Positions 1 to 11,760 of a stretch of 64,000 nucleotides of DNA are shown here, piece by piece. Each line of letters opens with the position of its first letter. Position 1 is the first letter of the stretch. Both the position numbers and the translations under genes were made by a program. The notes under the pieces were generated by a model. It searched no databases, was not told where the DNA came from, and worked only from the letters and a program-made list of their open reading frames with translations. The stretch comes from Turnera subulata (taxonomy: Eukaryota > Streptophyta > Magnoliopsida > Malpighiales > Passifloraceae). The stretch spans positions 1 to 64,000 of the forward strand of contig JAKUCV010002779.1 in assembly GCA_028386065.3 (NCBI GenBank), read 5' to 3'.

Positions 1-1776
1 TATACATCAAAACGACACATACTCACATAAATGCACATAATCGGTATTCTATGATGCCAATACTATAAAATATCCCATCCCGGTTACACATCTTTTATTA
101 TTATCATTTACCGAAAATATTTACCGTTCGTATATCCGAATATAATTTCGGTACCATACTTTAATTAAAACTCTCTTTCAAAATATTTTCATAAAATAAT
201 ATACTTTTTCCAAAATAATAATTACCATAATTTTTCCAAAAAATAACAACCTATTGATAATTTTCAGAAAATATTTATCTAGTATTTATCTTTTTCTAAA
301 TATATAATAATATTTTCCAACACCAAAATTATAATTACCTTTAATTTCCAAAATACATATTCATATACATATACCACAATCATAATTTTCCAGCCAAAAT
401 AATATACATATTAAATTTTCCAGATATTAATTTCATGGTATATATATATTTTCTAATCTAACTATAATAATAATTTACAAACATAACATAATTACCTTAG
501 TTTTCCAAAATAATATGTCTAAGTAATTTTGTTTTTCTAAAAACATAACCTTATACTAGGTATATCAAAATAATTATATCTAGTCAAATTTATTATTTTG
601 TCTATTTCCAGAAATATATATATACAACATTTATCTTTTCCCCAATTATATATAATAACATTTTTCAAAACAAAACATAATTTTCAAGGTATATATATAT
701 ACAACATTTTTCCTAAAACCATAAATAATACTGTCTATATTTTTCTCAATGTGAATATATATATTTTTTTTTGAAAATTAAATACCAGTAATTATATATA
801 TATATATATATTTAAAAAAAAAGAAATAAAACAACCTCAACCCGCAACCCAGGCGCGACCCGGCCGTTGGAAACGGGTCTGCAACCCGGATCTTGCTCAC
901 CTCGACGACGGCGGCGGCGCGAGCTCGAGGAGGAAGCAGGCGCGGGGAAGGCGACATCGAGGCGACTCAAGAACGGCAGCAGCGAGGGCACGGCGGCGAC
1001 GGCAGATGGCGGGAGGTGCGAGGAACACAGATCCGCCGGGTCTGTCACGGGTCAACGGCGCGTCAGGGGCTTTCAGGCGGAGGAACGCGACGGAGACGAC
1101 GGGGTTCAGGTCACGACGGGGAGGGTTTCCTGCTGGCGGCGACGGTGTGGCGAGACATGGCGGAGAACGGCGGCGTGTGCACAGTAACCCCTTGGGTTGA
1201 CGATGAATAGTGTATATGCGGGTTTCTTTTTTTCCATTTTTCTTCTTTTTCTCTATTTTCTTCTTTGTTTTCTGATTTTCCGAAATTCTTTTTTTTTCTT
1301 CTTTATTTTTTTTCATTACCTCTCTGTTTCTTTTTTTTCTTTTCTTTTCTTTTTTTTCTTTTTTTCTTCCTTTTTCTTTTCTTTTTCCTCTCTTTTTTTT
1401 CTCTCTTTTTCTCTCCTTTCTTTTTTTCTTCTTCTTCTCCTCCTCCGGTTGCCTCCTTCTTTTATAATGGAAAAAATTACTATTTATCATGTGAATGTGT
1501 AATAATGCAGGCGGGTCCGATCCGGACCAGAAAATAACTGATACCCCCTTAGTTATTTTCCGGTGTGATTTTCCGAGATATTCCGAAACCCGAAAAATAC
1601 CAACTTAGTTCCGAAAAATCCACGGAAAAATCACGAGCGCGGGAAAACCCTCGGTTTCAAAAAACGACTCCCGATTTACCTTGAATTAATTACCCAAGAT
1701 TAATTCAATAGTAAATCACGGTAAAAAGACTTTTACAGTCCCGGTAAAAATCAAAAATTTTACCCGGGCTGTTACA
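1..1776 (-). mobile_element. Probable LTR of a Ty3/gypsy-type element, cut by the window edge
   Basis: Read on the minus strand, the sequence begins at 1776 with TGTAACAGCCCGGG, the kind of 5' end (TG, then a GC-rich box) typical of many plant Ty3/gypsy LTRs. Further in there is a purine-rich tract (about 1460-1210), then a GC-rich stretch (about 1200-850) ending in a strong splice-donor-like GTGAGCAAG, then AT-rich DNA to the window edge. The LTR at 51.7 kb has the same general order of a TGTAACGCCCCGG start, a one-sided tract, a GC-rich block and a donor-like site, although the sequences are not the same family. The open frames in this stretch are low-complexity Lys/Arg/Glu or Phe/Ser runs and are not genes. 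The other end and any target duplication are outside the window, so it could be a solo LTR or part of a longer element. Confidence 0.4.
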
Positions 1777-2533
1777 TCAACAGTACTATTTTGTTTTATT
1801 TTTTAATGTAATACGTTTGTTTTTGACGAATTTTCTTTAATGTAATATGTGCAATTAGGTTCAAATTGTTCAGATCTCACTGATTTTTCCTTTTAAAGCT
1901 GATATATATCACCACTTTCATTCACCTAAAGGTGGAAAAATCCCCTTTTTTGATGATATTGAAGAAGTTAGGCGTGCCTTAAGCAGAAACTATATATGCT
2001 ACTAGCATAGTTAGCTAACCAATGAACTGCGGTGTTAATATTCCTACCCACAAAATATGCCCTTTTTTATGCTCGGGGACATTAAATGTGGGACTCGTCA
2101 CAGAGATATACCTAAAACTATACTCCCCAGCAAAGCTCTTAAGTCTTAAGAATTTGATTATTGTGGTACTCAAATTGGATGAGGCATGAATAGCTTTGTA
2201 GAAAGCCCTAATTAAGGAAGATACGAGGATTGGAAATACCTGACGGTTTTGTCATAAAAGTTTGCAACTATATTTAAACCAAAACTTTAAGTTTTGTATT
2301 CTAATAATTTTACATCTCTTAGTTAATATTGGGAGACAATTTGGTCCAATATTTTCTTTTAAAAGTTTTAATGATATAATAATTTCCTTAAATATTGGTG
2401 CCTTAATTAATCTCAATCATAAACATCAAGAGTATTGCATGATATTTGGAATAGAAATATGGCAGCTTCTCCATCTCGCGCTTAGACTGCTCCCAATATC
2501 TAAACGATTGCAGAAATTGTTTACTGGAAAGCC
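1777..2533. other. Intergenic, no feature recognised
   Basis: AT-rich spacer. A frame of 98 codons at 2262-2558 resembles no protein I know and runs into the SINE-like repeat, so it is not called. Confidence 0.5.
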
Positions 2534-3010
2534 AACCAGGGTTGGCTTAGTTGGTTGATGTTCAGTAAGCATTCCCATTAGGTTGAGAGTTCGAACCCCA
2601 CCGACTGTCCATCTTGGTAGGTAATCTGCAAATACCACTGTAAGCGCCCGCTGGGTCCAGTGGTTTGCCCTGGCCCTCAGTGGCGAAGCTAGATAGAAGT
2701 TTTAGAGGGGACCAATGTAATATTTTGTGTGTGATAATAAGGATTTATGTAAAAAAAAAATTAAAGAGGGGTCAATATAATATTTTGTGTTTGATAATGA
2801 GGGTTTATGTAAAAAAATAAAATTTAGAGGGACTCAAATATACATAATGATAGGACTTATTTGCAAAAGTTAAAAATATAAGGGGCAATTGATATAATAC
2901 AATAAGACTTGTATGAAAAAATTAGAAATCCGGGGGAGCCATGGCCACCCTTGGCTCCTGGGCCACCGCCACTGCTGGCCCTGGATTGGGGAGCCTCCTC
3001 TCAACCTAAA
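2534..3010 (+). repeat. tRNA-derived SINE-like repeat, split by a MITE
   Basis: The 5' part has an internal RNA polymerase III promoter of tRNA type: A box TGGCTTAGTTGG at 2543-2554 and B box AGTTCGAACCC at 2588-2598, about 33 bp apart as in tRNAs. A tRNA-unrelated body follows and is interrupted at 2678-2974 by a hAT-type MITE. After the MITE the body resumes and reaches an A-rich tail at about 3008-3030. There is no complete tRNA cloverleaf, so I call it a SINE rather than a tRNA gene. The 5' boundary is approximate. Confidence 0.6.
2678..2974. mobile_element. hAT-type MITE, 297 bp, 8-bp TSD
   Basis: The ends are imperfect inverted repeats: CAGTGGCGAAGCT at 2678 and the reverse complement of CCACCGCCACTG at 2974. 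The element is flanked on both sides by the identical 8-mer CTGGCCCT (2670-2677 and 2975-2982). An 8-bp duplication and CAGTGGCG-type ends fit a non-autonomous hAT element. It has no coding capacity. Inside are three degenerate copies of a short unit (AGAGGGG..AATATAATATTTTGTG). It is inserted in the SINE-like repeat and so is younger than it. Confidence 0.8.
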
Positions 3011-4690
3011 ATTTTTTTTAAAAAAAAAAAATATTTACCTGAAATCGCATTTTTTATTATTATTTTTCCTCTCGTAGGGTTTTCCTAGACGTGATAATGA
3101 GAACTATATATAATACACCCTCTGTGCCTCAGGTCATTTTAGACTTTGTATTTTGTTTCAAAATATAAATTGTTTTAAAATTTCAAGGAGCATTACATTA
3201 ATTTTTTTTCATATTTATCTTTGCATTAGATCAGTTGTTTTTGGCTTTGTATTTTCCTTAAGTTTTATTGTTTGGTTAATGTAAAGGATAAGTTGGTAAT
3301 CTAAATATTTTAATTTAATGAGATTAGATTCATTTAATCCTTTTCTTTTTTTAATGAATCATTTAATTCTTTTTTTAAAGGTTGTACAAATACTTTAAAC
3401 AACTTATATTGACGAAACGATTATTAATATCACTATTATTGATTCCGAATTTCGAAGTCGGATTTAGTCGAGATTAGCAAACCAAGCCCAGGACTGGTCC
3501 TTTTTTCTTTTTGATAGAAGCACTTGTCCTTAATTAGTCTTAAAGATCATTAAATTTTCTTTTGGTCAAACTTAAGATGACCAGATGGTAGCAAGTGAAG
3601 GGTTGGTGAGTCTCGTGTTAGGTACGTTACGAGTGCGTAACAACATAAATTAGAAAAAACTGGTAGCAACGAACTTATTTACTTTTACAAACAATTTATT
3701 ACTACTAAGCTCCCCTGGGTTGGTGCGCCCGTAGTCAACATTTTAATAGTCAATTTTTAGTTAGATTTCTCTGGGTCATTTTCTTTCATAATAATTGAAA
3801 TAAGAAGCCCGCCCTTCCCTGGTACAATTTGGGGATCGGATTTGTTCGACATTAATTAGTTGGGCCTTCCTGGATCTACATTACACAAAAGCAGTCACGG
3901 TAAGAATGATATCATGCCCCTATATATGGGGCGGATCATGAAAAAATTTTTAGAGGGCTCTAATCTCTACACTATATGGATTTATGGGGCTTACTTGACA
4001 TAATATGAGGAAATAGAGACTTATGACATGAGAAAACAAAGGAAATGAAGATAAAAATGTCAAAAGCAAAACTCCAACCCTTTCCCACAACCAAGTGAAA
4101 CAACATCTTTCAATCAAAAAAAAAAAAAGTGAAACAACATCTAACCACCGAGCTATTTGCTCGACTGGATCCTATATAATACGTGATCACAAACAAAAAA
4201 AAAGCAAAACTCATCCATAAGATGGCTCCAAGATTCTTGAATTTCTTTTTCATTATAAATCATTAAACCTTGCGACTATATTTACCAAAAAAAATATCTT
4301 GCCATTATAAGTATCAATTGCCTACTTCATAATGCATGGCTGACAGGTTATTGTATGAGTGTGGAGGAATAAGGTGCCACCTACCATCTAAAAAATTAAA
4401 AATACAAACTTCATAATGCATGGATTGTGCCCAATAAAGATGGGGTTTGGACCAAAATACAAACTTCTCAGTAACACGGATTGTGGCCGATGAAGATCAG
4501 AATTTGGTCCAATTTTTAGAGTGGCACGCGGAAGAATTTATTAGCAACCAACGAAGTAAGCACAACAAATCCTGACATCTTATCCTATAGTTATTTTTTT
4601 AATATAGATATTTTTTGTTTGTTTTGTCTTTTTTAAACTTTTTTTTCTTCTCAACTTTGATGCAAAGCTATTGGCCTCACTTAAAAACAA
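3011..4690. other. Intergenic, no gene recognised
   Basis: AT-rich spacer with poly-A/T runs. No ORF with recognisable similarity and no clear repeat boundaries were found. Confidence 0.5.
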
Positions 4691-4694
4691 AAAT

Positions 4695-6941
4695 CTCTTT
4701 TGTCAGATCACTGAATCGTTGGCAGCTCATGCCCACGCATATTCTACGCCCAAGTCATTCCCCTCAACATGTACATTAAAGCTTTTCACCTCTGGTAGAA
4801 ACCTTTTGGGCCGGAACATGAATGTGTCGGCCCAAACATCCGGGTCTGGTGCAATGGCCCATAAATTGACCCAAAGAGTGGAGCCCTTGGGGATGTGGTA
4901 GCCGTTGATCGATCTTACAGTTGGTGGAACCACTGTAGTTTGATTCTGATATACACAACCGAGTTGTTCCCCCATATCCGTTAGAAATTCAGCCACATCA
5001 ATGGCCAGACAGGCACTTGCCTTGAGTGCTGCATTTAGTCCAGCTTTGATCTCTGCTGAAAAACTTAAATTTACTTTGTTATGGAGGGTTTGGAATTGTC
5101 GCGTTATTATGTCAACCCAAGCGTGACTCAGTTACAAGAAAACAAGGTAGAAAATCATAGGAAGCTCAATTACGATGAAACCTTGGCATTTCTGTCAATA
5201 AGAAAGCAAATCGTAATACTAAGTGTTGTTTGTTCTCTTTTCTTTGTTTTATTATATTTTCACAAAACTTTATTGATGCAAAGGATTACTTTTTTTCTTT
5301 TTTTTGGTGAATAAATGTGTATTGTATTAAATAATAAAGTCTCGTGGTGCCTTGGCACCAGTGGCATCCGCTAATAGCAAGGGCATACAGAAGTCTGGAG
5401 GTCTGTCATAGGCATGGAAGCCATCCTCCATAGAGAGAGCTTTCCTAGCTAAGCTATCTGCTACAAAGTTACTTCACGATAAACATGTTTAAAGAGCACC
5501 TTCCAAGGTTGTTCGGTAAGATGCCTAATACAATCCATCAATGGTGTATTGGTGAAGCGATTATAGGTCCTTCCAGTGAGGAGTTTGAACACTTCAGCAC
5601 TATCCAATTCGACTTCAAGCACCCCGGGATTCATGCTCGTTGCAAGTGTGAGGACGTCGTAAACAGCCCACAGCTCGGCGAGGAAAGGTCTACAAGGGCG
5701 GAGTTTATACGTGAGTCCATTGAGCCACCGTCCTTCTGAGTTGCGTATGACGCCTCCAGCACCAGAACAACGCATTATCCTGCAGAAGGAATCGTCAGAA
5801 TTGGCTTTGAGCAAGCCAGGTTCCGGTGCATTCCATCCAATAGCTTTTGTGATCGTTGCAGAAGACACCCGAAGTTTGGATGCCCGAGTTGTTTCACGCC
5901 ACACCGAGTATGCATAGTGTGAGATGCTAGCACTTAATCTCGAATCGAAGTTGGTTGCGATCTCCGGGTTGAACACCTGGTTGTTTCACTCCTTCCAAAT
6001 CAGCCAAGTCGCTATGCCAAATAGGATTGGCCACGGGCATGCAAAATTATCACCATAGTCTGCTGTGAGGGTTCGATGCAACTAGATGACCACATCTTGA
6101 TCTGCAAAGAAACGACGATGGGAGTCAGTTTCAGGAAACTCATACCAGATAGGTTTGACGTACCTGCAGCCCCGCAAAGCATGTAGGATTATTTCAGCTG
6201 CACTTCCACAGCGAGGGCATGCATCTGAGGTGGTCATGTGGCAGCGTGCACGCTCCGCATTTGTAAGAATAGCTTGATGTGCGACTTGCCAGAAGAAAGC
6301 ACGGGCACGGGGGAGCCCATTCCATTTCCAAATTGTTTTCCATGGCTCCTTAAGGGGTTGTTCATTCACATTGGTAATCAGCTTGTAGGCCGATTTCACC
6401 GATGCAAAGGATTACTTTGATGTAGGCAACTGATACTTTTAACTAGATTTTTTATATATATTTTGAATTACATACTTGTACGCAATTTCTTTCACTTATT
6501 TCTCTTGTTTACGTTATATTATGCTTCCTAAAAATTCATGGAGTAGACAGCATTCGACAAAAAAAAAAAAAAAAAAAAAAAAGAAGTAGACGGCAGCGTT
6601 GATGGGTGCGGCCTAAATGTCTCCTTGATCACGACCTGGAAGTAGGAAAGGTGGGCTAGGTCTAACTTGGATACAAGACGGTCTCGGCCCACAATGGAGT
6701 CAAGCTCAGCTTGGACCCAGGCCGAAATATTTGGATGACGAATGGGCTCAGCGATATGGCGGGTTATAGTCCAAAACATGGAATCGTATATGAAGTTACT
6801 GATCGAGATATGGCGTGTTATCTTCCAAACTTCCATAGCAGTAAACCATCTTAAACCAGTAAATTTGTAGTTGAATAACATCCACATGAGTCTAATATTG
6901 CTTCTTAAAGAAGAAAACAACGAAGTAGCGTCATTTGCCAA
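4695..6941 (-). pseudogene. Cytochrome P450 pseudogene, flavonoid 3'-hydroxylase-like (CYP75B type)
   Basis: Two coding remnants on the minus strand belong to one P450. The first (about 6780-6585) encodes AELDSIVGRDRL and VIKETFRPHPST, the I-to-K helix part including the ExxR motif (ETFR). The second (about 4930-4727) encodes INGYHIPKGSTLWVNLWAIA and FRPKRFLP, the region before the haem loop, with the PERF-like FRPKRF. These strings resemble flavonoid 3'-hydroxylase best. The reading frame then breaks: codons for RRICVGMS, the haem-cysteine loop, lie at about 4750-4727 but out of frame after a small deletion. The upstream part (6941-6790) is degraded. A LINE is inserted between the two remnants (5293-6400). 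There is no intact haem-binding site, so this is a dead gene. Another CYP75 subfamily cannot be excluded. Confidence 0.75.
5293..6400 (-). mobile_element. 5'-truncated L1-type LINE inserted in the P450 pseudogene
   Basis: The insertion is framed by an 18-bp direct repeat GATGCAAAGGATTACTTT at 5275-5292 and 6401-6418. A T-rich run at 5290-5306 is the poly-A tail of a minus-strand insert. On the minus strand it encodes a zf-RVT (zinc-binding region of reverse transcriptase) remnant at 6399-6082 (CPRCGSAAEIILHALRGC) and a plant RVT_3/RNase H-like remnant at 5976-5461 (LLKANSDDSF, AELWAVYDVL). These are the last domains of a plant L1 ORF2. Only the 3' end of the element is present, as expected from incomplete target-primed reverse transcription. 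Confidence 0.85.
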
Positions 6942-7914
6942 CTATATTCCCATTGGTTTCGGAGACTTTGTTAACCTAAAAAGCCGAGTTCTTACCGACC
7001 AAAAAAAAAGGAAGGCTGAGTTCTGGGCGTAGGTAGCGGTGGCAACGAGTCCAAAGATGTGAATTTAGTCTCAGATTAAGTGCCCTTAACATGTTTGTTT
7101 GTCGACATTATAATAGATAAATGATGCTACTAGTGCTATGTGTATTAAACGACAATCGTCGTAGCCTGTGTCAGGATGACAAAGCACATGAAAGACTGGC
7201 GCAAAAACAGGTAAACTCAATTGAATATTTGTTAATTATCATTCCATTCCCCAACTATTCCCGCATTACAAAGACCAATGTTTCTTCTACACAAAATGTT
7301 TGTACAATTGGCTAGCCCGACAAATTACAACTACTACTAAATTACTAACTAGTAATGCAGTACTACTACTACTACTAACCAGTACCAAAGGGCAGCGAAA
7401 ACCTGTCCACCACAACTCGTAGAGCGGGACTAAGCCCAAAAAGGTTTTGTACTCCCCATACCCGTCTCTGTTGCTACTAGCTAGGTAAGGTACAAGAAGA
7501 CAAAATAGTGTCACAGCAGAAGAACCATTAAAGCTAAAGAAAAAAAAAAAAAAACGTATCACAGCTGTCCCGCCTGACCCTGCACCTTGTACCTTTACTG
7601 TACATCCCCCGTCTTCGATCTAAGAGCTCTCTTCCCCTGCCCTGCCCTGAGATCTATCTATCTAGCTACTCAAATTCTGCTAACAAACAAACAAACATCC
7701 ATTAGTACTATATCTCCCAGTACCATACCAGCAGTAAATGCTTTCAGGCATTTTCCATTTTTCTTCCTCCAAAAAAATTGTCAATGGCGTGGCCGCTCCT
7801 TATCCTCTTGTTAAATAAAACCGACTTTAGAAATAAATTTTGCCTAAACTGCCCCCAAAGAAAAAAATTGAAAAGGAGAGAAATTTACTATAAATATATA
7901 TATATATATATAAT
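6942..7914. other. Spacer and 3' flank of the RING-H2 gene
   Basis: No ORF with recognisable similarity. A (TA)n microsatellite at about 7895-7912 lies directly beside the RING-H2 stop codon. The 3' UTR of that minus-strand gene must lie here, but no clear polyadenylation signal was assigned. Confidence 0.5.
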
Positions 7915-9324
7915 CTAAGACCCCGACCGTACAGCTGGATGTGATTGTGACAGAGCAGAAACCCAAGCCGTCCATCTCGACACTACCCCTGCCTGTCGTT
8001 CGCGATGCTGATGGCGACGGGTTTCGTTACCGTTGTTTCTATTATAGTTACTACTACTACCGATACTACTCCTCCCCGCGAACCTGTCCACCCCCGTGAT
8101 TTCCGACACGCTTCTCTCGTTTATTACGTTCCTGCCATGCCGTAGCTTCGAGACGGACGGCCGTGATCCCGAGGCCGAGGATCTACGGCCGTCGCTGATG
8201 ATCATCTCTGACCGTAGGTACAACAGATCCGACGGCTGCACGTCGCTCCACCGCTGGTGGAAGTGGAACCCTCCGCCGCCGCTCTTCCTGCTGCCTCCCT
8301 CCGATACGACAATCCGGTGCTCCACCCTAGCTACCTGATTCCGTTGATTTTGAGTGTCCTTGGTCAACAAGAGCCCGTCTTTCCTCTCGCTCCGCTGACG
8401 ATCAAAGCATCCGCCGGTTACAGACTCCTGATTATTACTCTTCTTTCTAAACAACCCGTCCAGTGACCTCCTAAACGACGTCGTAGAATCCCCTCTCAAC
8501 TTACTCCCTCCCTCCCCAGCAGAAGAATGCCGGCCCGATATCCGCCGATACTCCCCCGTCTCCGCTGCCCCTCCGCCTCCATCCCTTACCACCCCGCTCT
8601 CAATGTCGCCACCATGATCACCACTAGCTTCTTCTTCCACTCCGGTGGTAGCTGAGCCGACGACGTCGTTAGCGGTGGCGGTTTCGATCAAGAGAATGTC
8701 TTCAGGATCGACGCGGTAGCGGCAGAGGGGGCACGTGGAATGCGCGTCGAGCCAGGTATCGACGCATTCCACGTGGAAGGCGTGCTTGCATTTGGGGAGT
8801 AAGCGAAGGACATCTGCGGGCTCGAACTTGGTGAGGCAGACGGCGCAGTCCAGGCCTTCTTTCTGGCCCATTAAGGAGCTGAATCTGAAGATGGGTAGGC
8901 TCTCGATGACGCCCCGGTCGATCCCCGAGTTCTTCCTCTCGTATGATGACCCCCCGCGACCGCTCATTAGGTCCCCCGTGCCGTACCCACCACCACCACC
9001 GCTGCCATTGGTGGTGTCGCGCTTGCAGTGCCTGGCGTAGAGGAGGAGGAGGAAGGTGACGGAGAACATTGTGGTTAAGACGGCCACTACCACCGCTATG
9101 CTCGGCCGGAATGGGGAAGCCTCGGGTCTTGTGGGCGGCGGTGCAGGGAGAAATCGGGATGGCTCAGCTGTCATGGCACCGCCGTTGTTTGTAGCTGGAG
9201 GCGGAGATGGTGGTGGAGGAGGAGGAGGATGCGGAGGTGTAATTCTTGAATCAACATTTTCCAATGAAGCTAAAGAGGAGGAGAAGGAGAGTGAGAGAAT
9301 GAAAAAGAAGCAAATACCGCCCAT
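7915..9324 (-). CDS. ATL-family RING-H2 finger E3 ubiquitin ligase, membrane-anchored
   Basis: A single intronless frame of 469 codons, ATG at 9324, stop TAG at 7917-7915; most ATL genes lack introns. Residues 1-20 are a hydrophobic signal-like segment, followed by a Pro-rich run (about 30-45). A transmembrane helix lies at about 76-97, then a Gly-rich loop. The GLD motif at 157-159 leads directly into a canonical RING-H2 finger with zinc ligands Cys160, Cys163, Cys179, His181, His184, Cys187, Cys198 and Cys201, and WL at 191-192. This order (membrane helix, GLD, RING-H2) defines the ATL family, whose members pass ubiquitin from E2 enzymes to substrates at membranes, often in defence or stress signalling. 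The long Ser/Gly-rich C-terminal tail (about 210-469) suggests the ATL13/ATL42/ATL43-like group, but the exact orthologue and substrate are not known. The protein looks complete. Confidence 0.93.
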   Translation of the reverse strand: MGGICFFFILSLSFSSSLASLENVDSRITPPHPPPPPPPSPPPATNNGGAMTAEPSRFLPAPPPTRPEASPFRPSIAVVVAVLTTMFSVTFLLLLYARHCKRDTTNGSGGGGGYGTGDLMSGRGGSSYERKNSGIDRGVIESLPIFRFSSLMGQKEGLDCAVCLTKFEPADVLRLLPKCKHAFHVECVDTWLDAHSTCPLCRYRVDPEDILLIETATANDVVGSATTGVEEEASGDHGGDIESGVVRDGGGGAAETGEYRRISGRHSSAGEGGSKLRGDSTTSFRRSLDGLFRKKSNNQESVTGGCFDRQRSERKDGLLLTKDTQNQRNQVARVEHRIVVSEGGSRKSGGGGFHFHQRWSDVQPSDLLYLRSEMIISDGRRSSASGSRPSVSKLRHGRNVINERSVSEITGVDRFAGRSSIGSSSNYNRNNGNETRRHQHRERQAGVVSRWTAWVSALSQSHPAVRSGS

Positions 9325-11760
9325 GCGTAGAGGGAGTACGCTGGGGGTATACTACTAGTAGGGGTGAATAATGGAGAGATTGATGGGATTCTTAAGTGAT
9401 GAAATTTTTCTTCTTTTAATTTTTTTCTTTCTGGGTAGAGAAAGAAGAAGACACAGGGGAAGGGAATGGGAAGGAGGGAGGATTCTTTCTTTTCTTTTTT
9501 TTCTTTTTTTCTTTGTTGTTGTTGGTTTAAAGGGTATGGGGTAGGATGATGGGGTTGAGTTCAGATGAAAGATATACAAAGAAGAGCAGACAAAGGCATT
9601 TAACTGAAAATTTGATTGGGGTATCATTAATTGTATGCGTGGTGGTACTGGTACGTGTTCTTTTTCAAGAAGGCAAAAAAAAAAAAAAAAATGAAAGATT
9701 TTATAGGGAGGAGGGAGGCACCACTAAAGTACAATAACAGACAGCACGAGGTAGAGAGGGGGAGGAGGAACAGAGGTGGTTGCTTGTTTTGGTTTTTTAT
9801 TTTTTGTAACGGCTTATCCCCTTGTCGGGTGACGCCAACAAAAAAAAAAAAAGATAACTTAATAAAAAATTTTCACTTTTCCCTTCCTGTATGTCTGATT
9901 CCATCAGGAAGGAGGAGATTCTTCTGTTTTTGTTAATTTATGTGTTTCTTTTTCGTGGTAAAGAAAAGAAATGACAAGGGTTAATGATGTGTAGTTTGTA
10001 ACATTGTTAAGGTGATGGACTAGGAGGAGGAACGGTGGACAAGATGGTTGAGGGAATAGAAGATATCAACCTCAGGTTCCCGAATCGTAGGTCTCAAAGA
10101 CAGGGAACCCAAACACGTGATACATGTTAAGACAACTGCTCCTCCTCCTCCTCTGTGGTTTTGTAACACACCACAATGATTGGTCCTACCCTCCTCCTTT
10201 CACTTACTGTGTACTACGTCTCCTGGCGATTGGATTCTGTGCTTTTTTTCGTCGTCTTGTTCTTGCTCTCTTTCTGTTGTGGCTGGATGCTTAGCGGTGG
10301 ATCATCTATCCACTTAATGCATTGTCCATTGATCCAAATCTCTTTGTTGTGACAATTGAAGTTGATTTGATCTGTCTATGGAGGAATTGAATTGGAGTTG
10401 GGAATTCGAGTCAATAACAGTTGTCTTGGTCTTTGATTTGTGCGACATACACCTATGGGTGAGGTTAGAAAAGGGTCAAAGCGAAAGAAAAGCCAGGGGC
10501 GGAAGACAATGAGAGACAACAAGACTTCATTCCTTTTTGTTTGGGGATAAATTAAAAAATTTGTATTCTTCCAATCCAAAAAAAAAAAAAATTCAACGTA
10601 ATCGAAACAGAAAAAGGAGGAAAACCACTCTGGAATTTTATATTTTTTTTATTTCGTAAATCTTTATTATCTTAAAAGAAATAAAGGTAGCCACCAATTT
10701 TTTTTTTGCATTTTTCTAAACAGTACAATTACAAATGTACAGTATACCTTTTTACTTCCTTTTCATTTACATCCCCCCAAGGGATTGAAGCAATGTTGGG
10801 ATGATGAAGAAAAGAAAGGGGTGAAATATCCTCTTTTTTTGTTTGTATTTTTTCTCCCTTTTCTAACACATAGAATAGCAGGCCATGATCACAAGACCAT
10901 TTGTGTCTCTCTCTCTTGTGAACTTGCCTTCAATGCTAGCGTATGTTGGATTAAAGTTGCAGTGGGCAAAAACTCTGCCACATTCAATGCAAATCTTGCG
11001 TGCCCGTCCGAAAAGAAAGAACTGATGGCGCTAATTCCCGTGCTTGGGAGTTATCATCCTGCATTGTTACTGCAGAAAACTTTATCCTTTTTCAACTTTT
11101 TTTCTGGTATTTATGCTGGTTACTGTGAGTCACCGGTGCCCTGATTCGTTCAGATAATAAATGATTATGAGTTAGTAGTAATGAAATTAGAATCTCAAGT
11201 GCTTCAAGCCCAGCCGAGGCACAGACGGTTATGTGCAAATGGAGAAAGGTTTCTTGGATTTCAATCCAAATCCCTTTTCTTCGATCCACTTGAATGGTTT
11301 ATTTCCACTTCCTGTCACTTTCCCCCCTGTACTGCGCTCCCTTTACGTTGTTAATGTGCAATGTTTGATCCAGCTAATACAAATCCCGGAGATTCTTGAG
11401 AGATTTGTTAATTTTATGCTCTTTTGTTATGTCATCCACAGTCCAAACTTAAATTAGAGACAAAATCCCAAATCTTAAGATAATTAATAAGTGCCACCAC
11501 GGACAAATACATACAGAAGGGGGAGTTTACATCATTCTTTGATTAAAAAAGAGAGAAAAGAAAGTTTACAACATTCCTTGAGGAAAAAAATAAAAGCCTC
11601 ACACACCATGCGTCAGTACAGGGGCCACAAACCCGGCTTATTAACAATTAATAGATAGGGCAGATTAACAAAAACGGAACAGATATTCCATTTGATCTAT
11701 TCCATTTATCGCCACATCTTCCTGCAGTCTTTTTCCTTCAACTTGTGTAAAAGAACTCCC
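9325..11760. other. Intergenic, 2.4 kb between the RING-H2 gene and HSP101
   Basis: This holds the promoter and 5' UTR of the RING-H2 gene (CT/GA-rich, about 9360-9560) and the 3' UTR of HSP101 just below 11761. Frames such as 10785-11144 (+) have no recognisable domains. No RNA gene or transposon boundaries were found. Confidence 0.5.

Noticed and set aside
897..1537. Long open frames on both strands rich in Lys/Arg/Glu or Phe/Ser
   Set aside because: They are translations of a one-sided purine/pyrimidine tract inside the LTR-like sequence, with no domain.
2543..2598. Possible tRNA gene
   Set aside because: A and B boxes are present but acceptor and anticodon stems do not pair. It is better explained as a SINE head.
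10785..11144. 119-codon plus-strand frame between the RING-H2 gene and HSP101
   Set aside because: No recognisable domain, no splice or promoter support, and biased composition.
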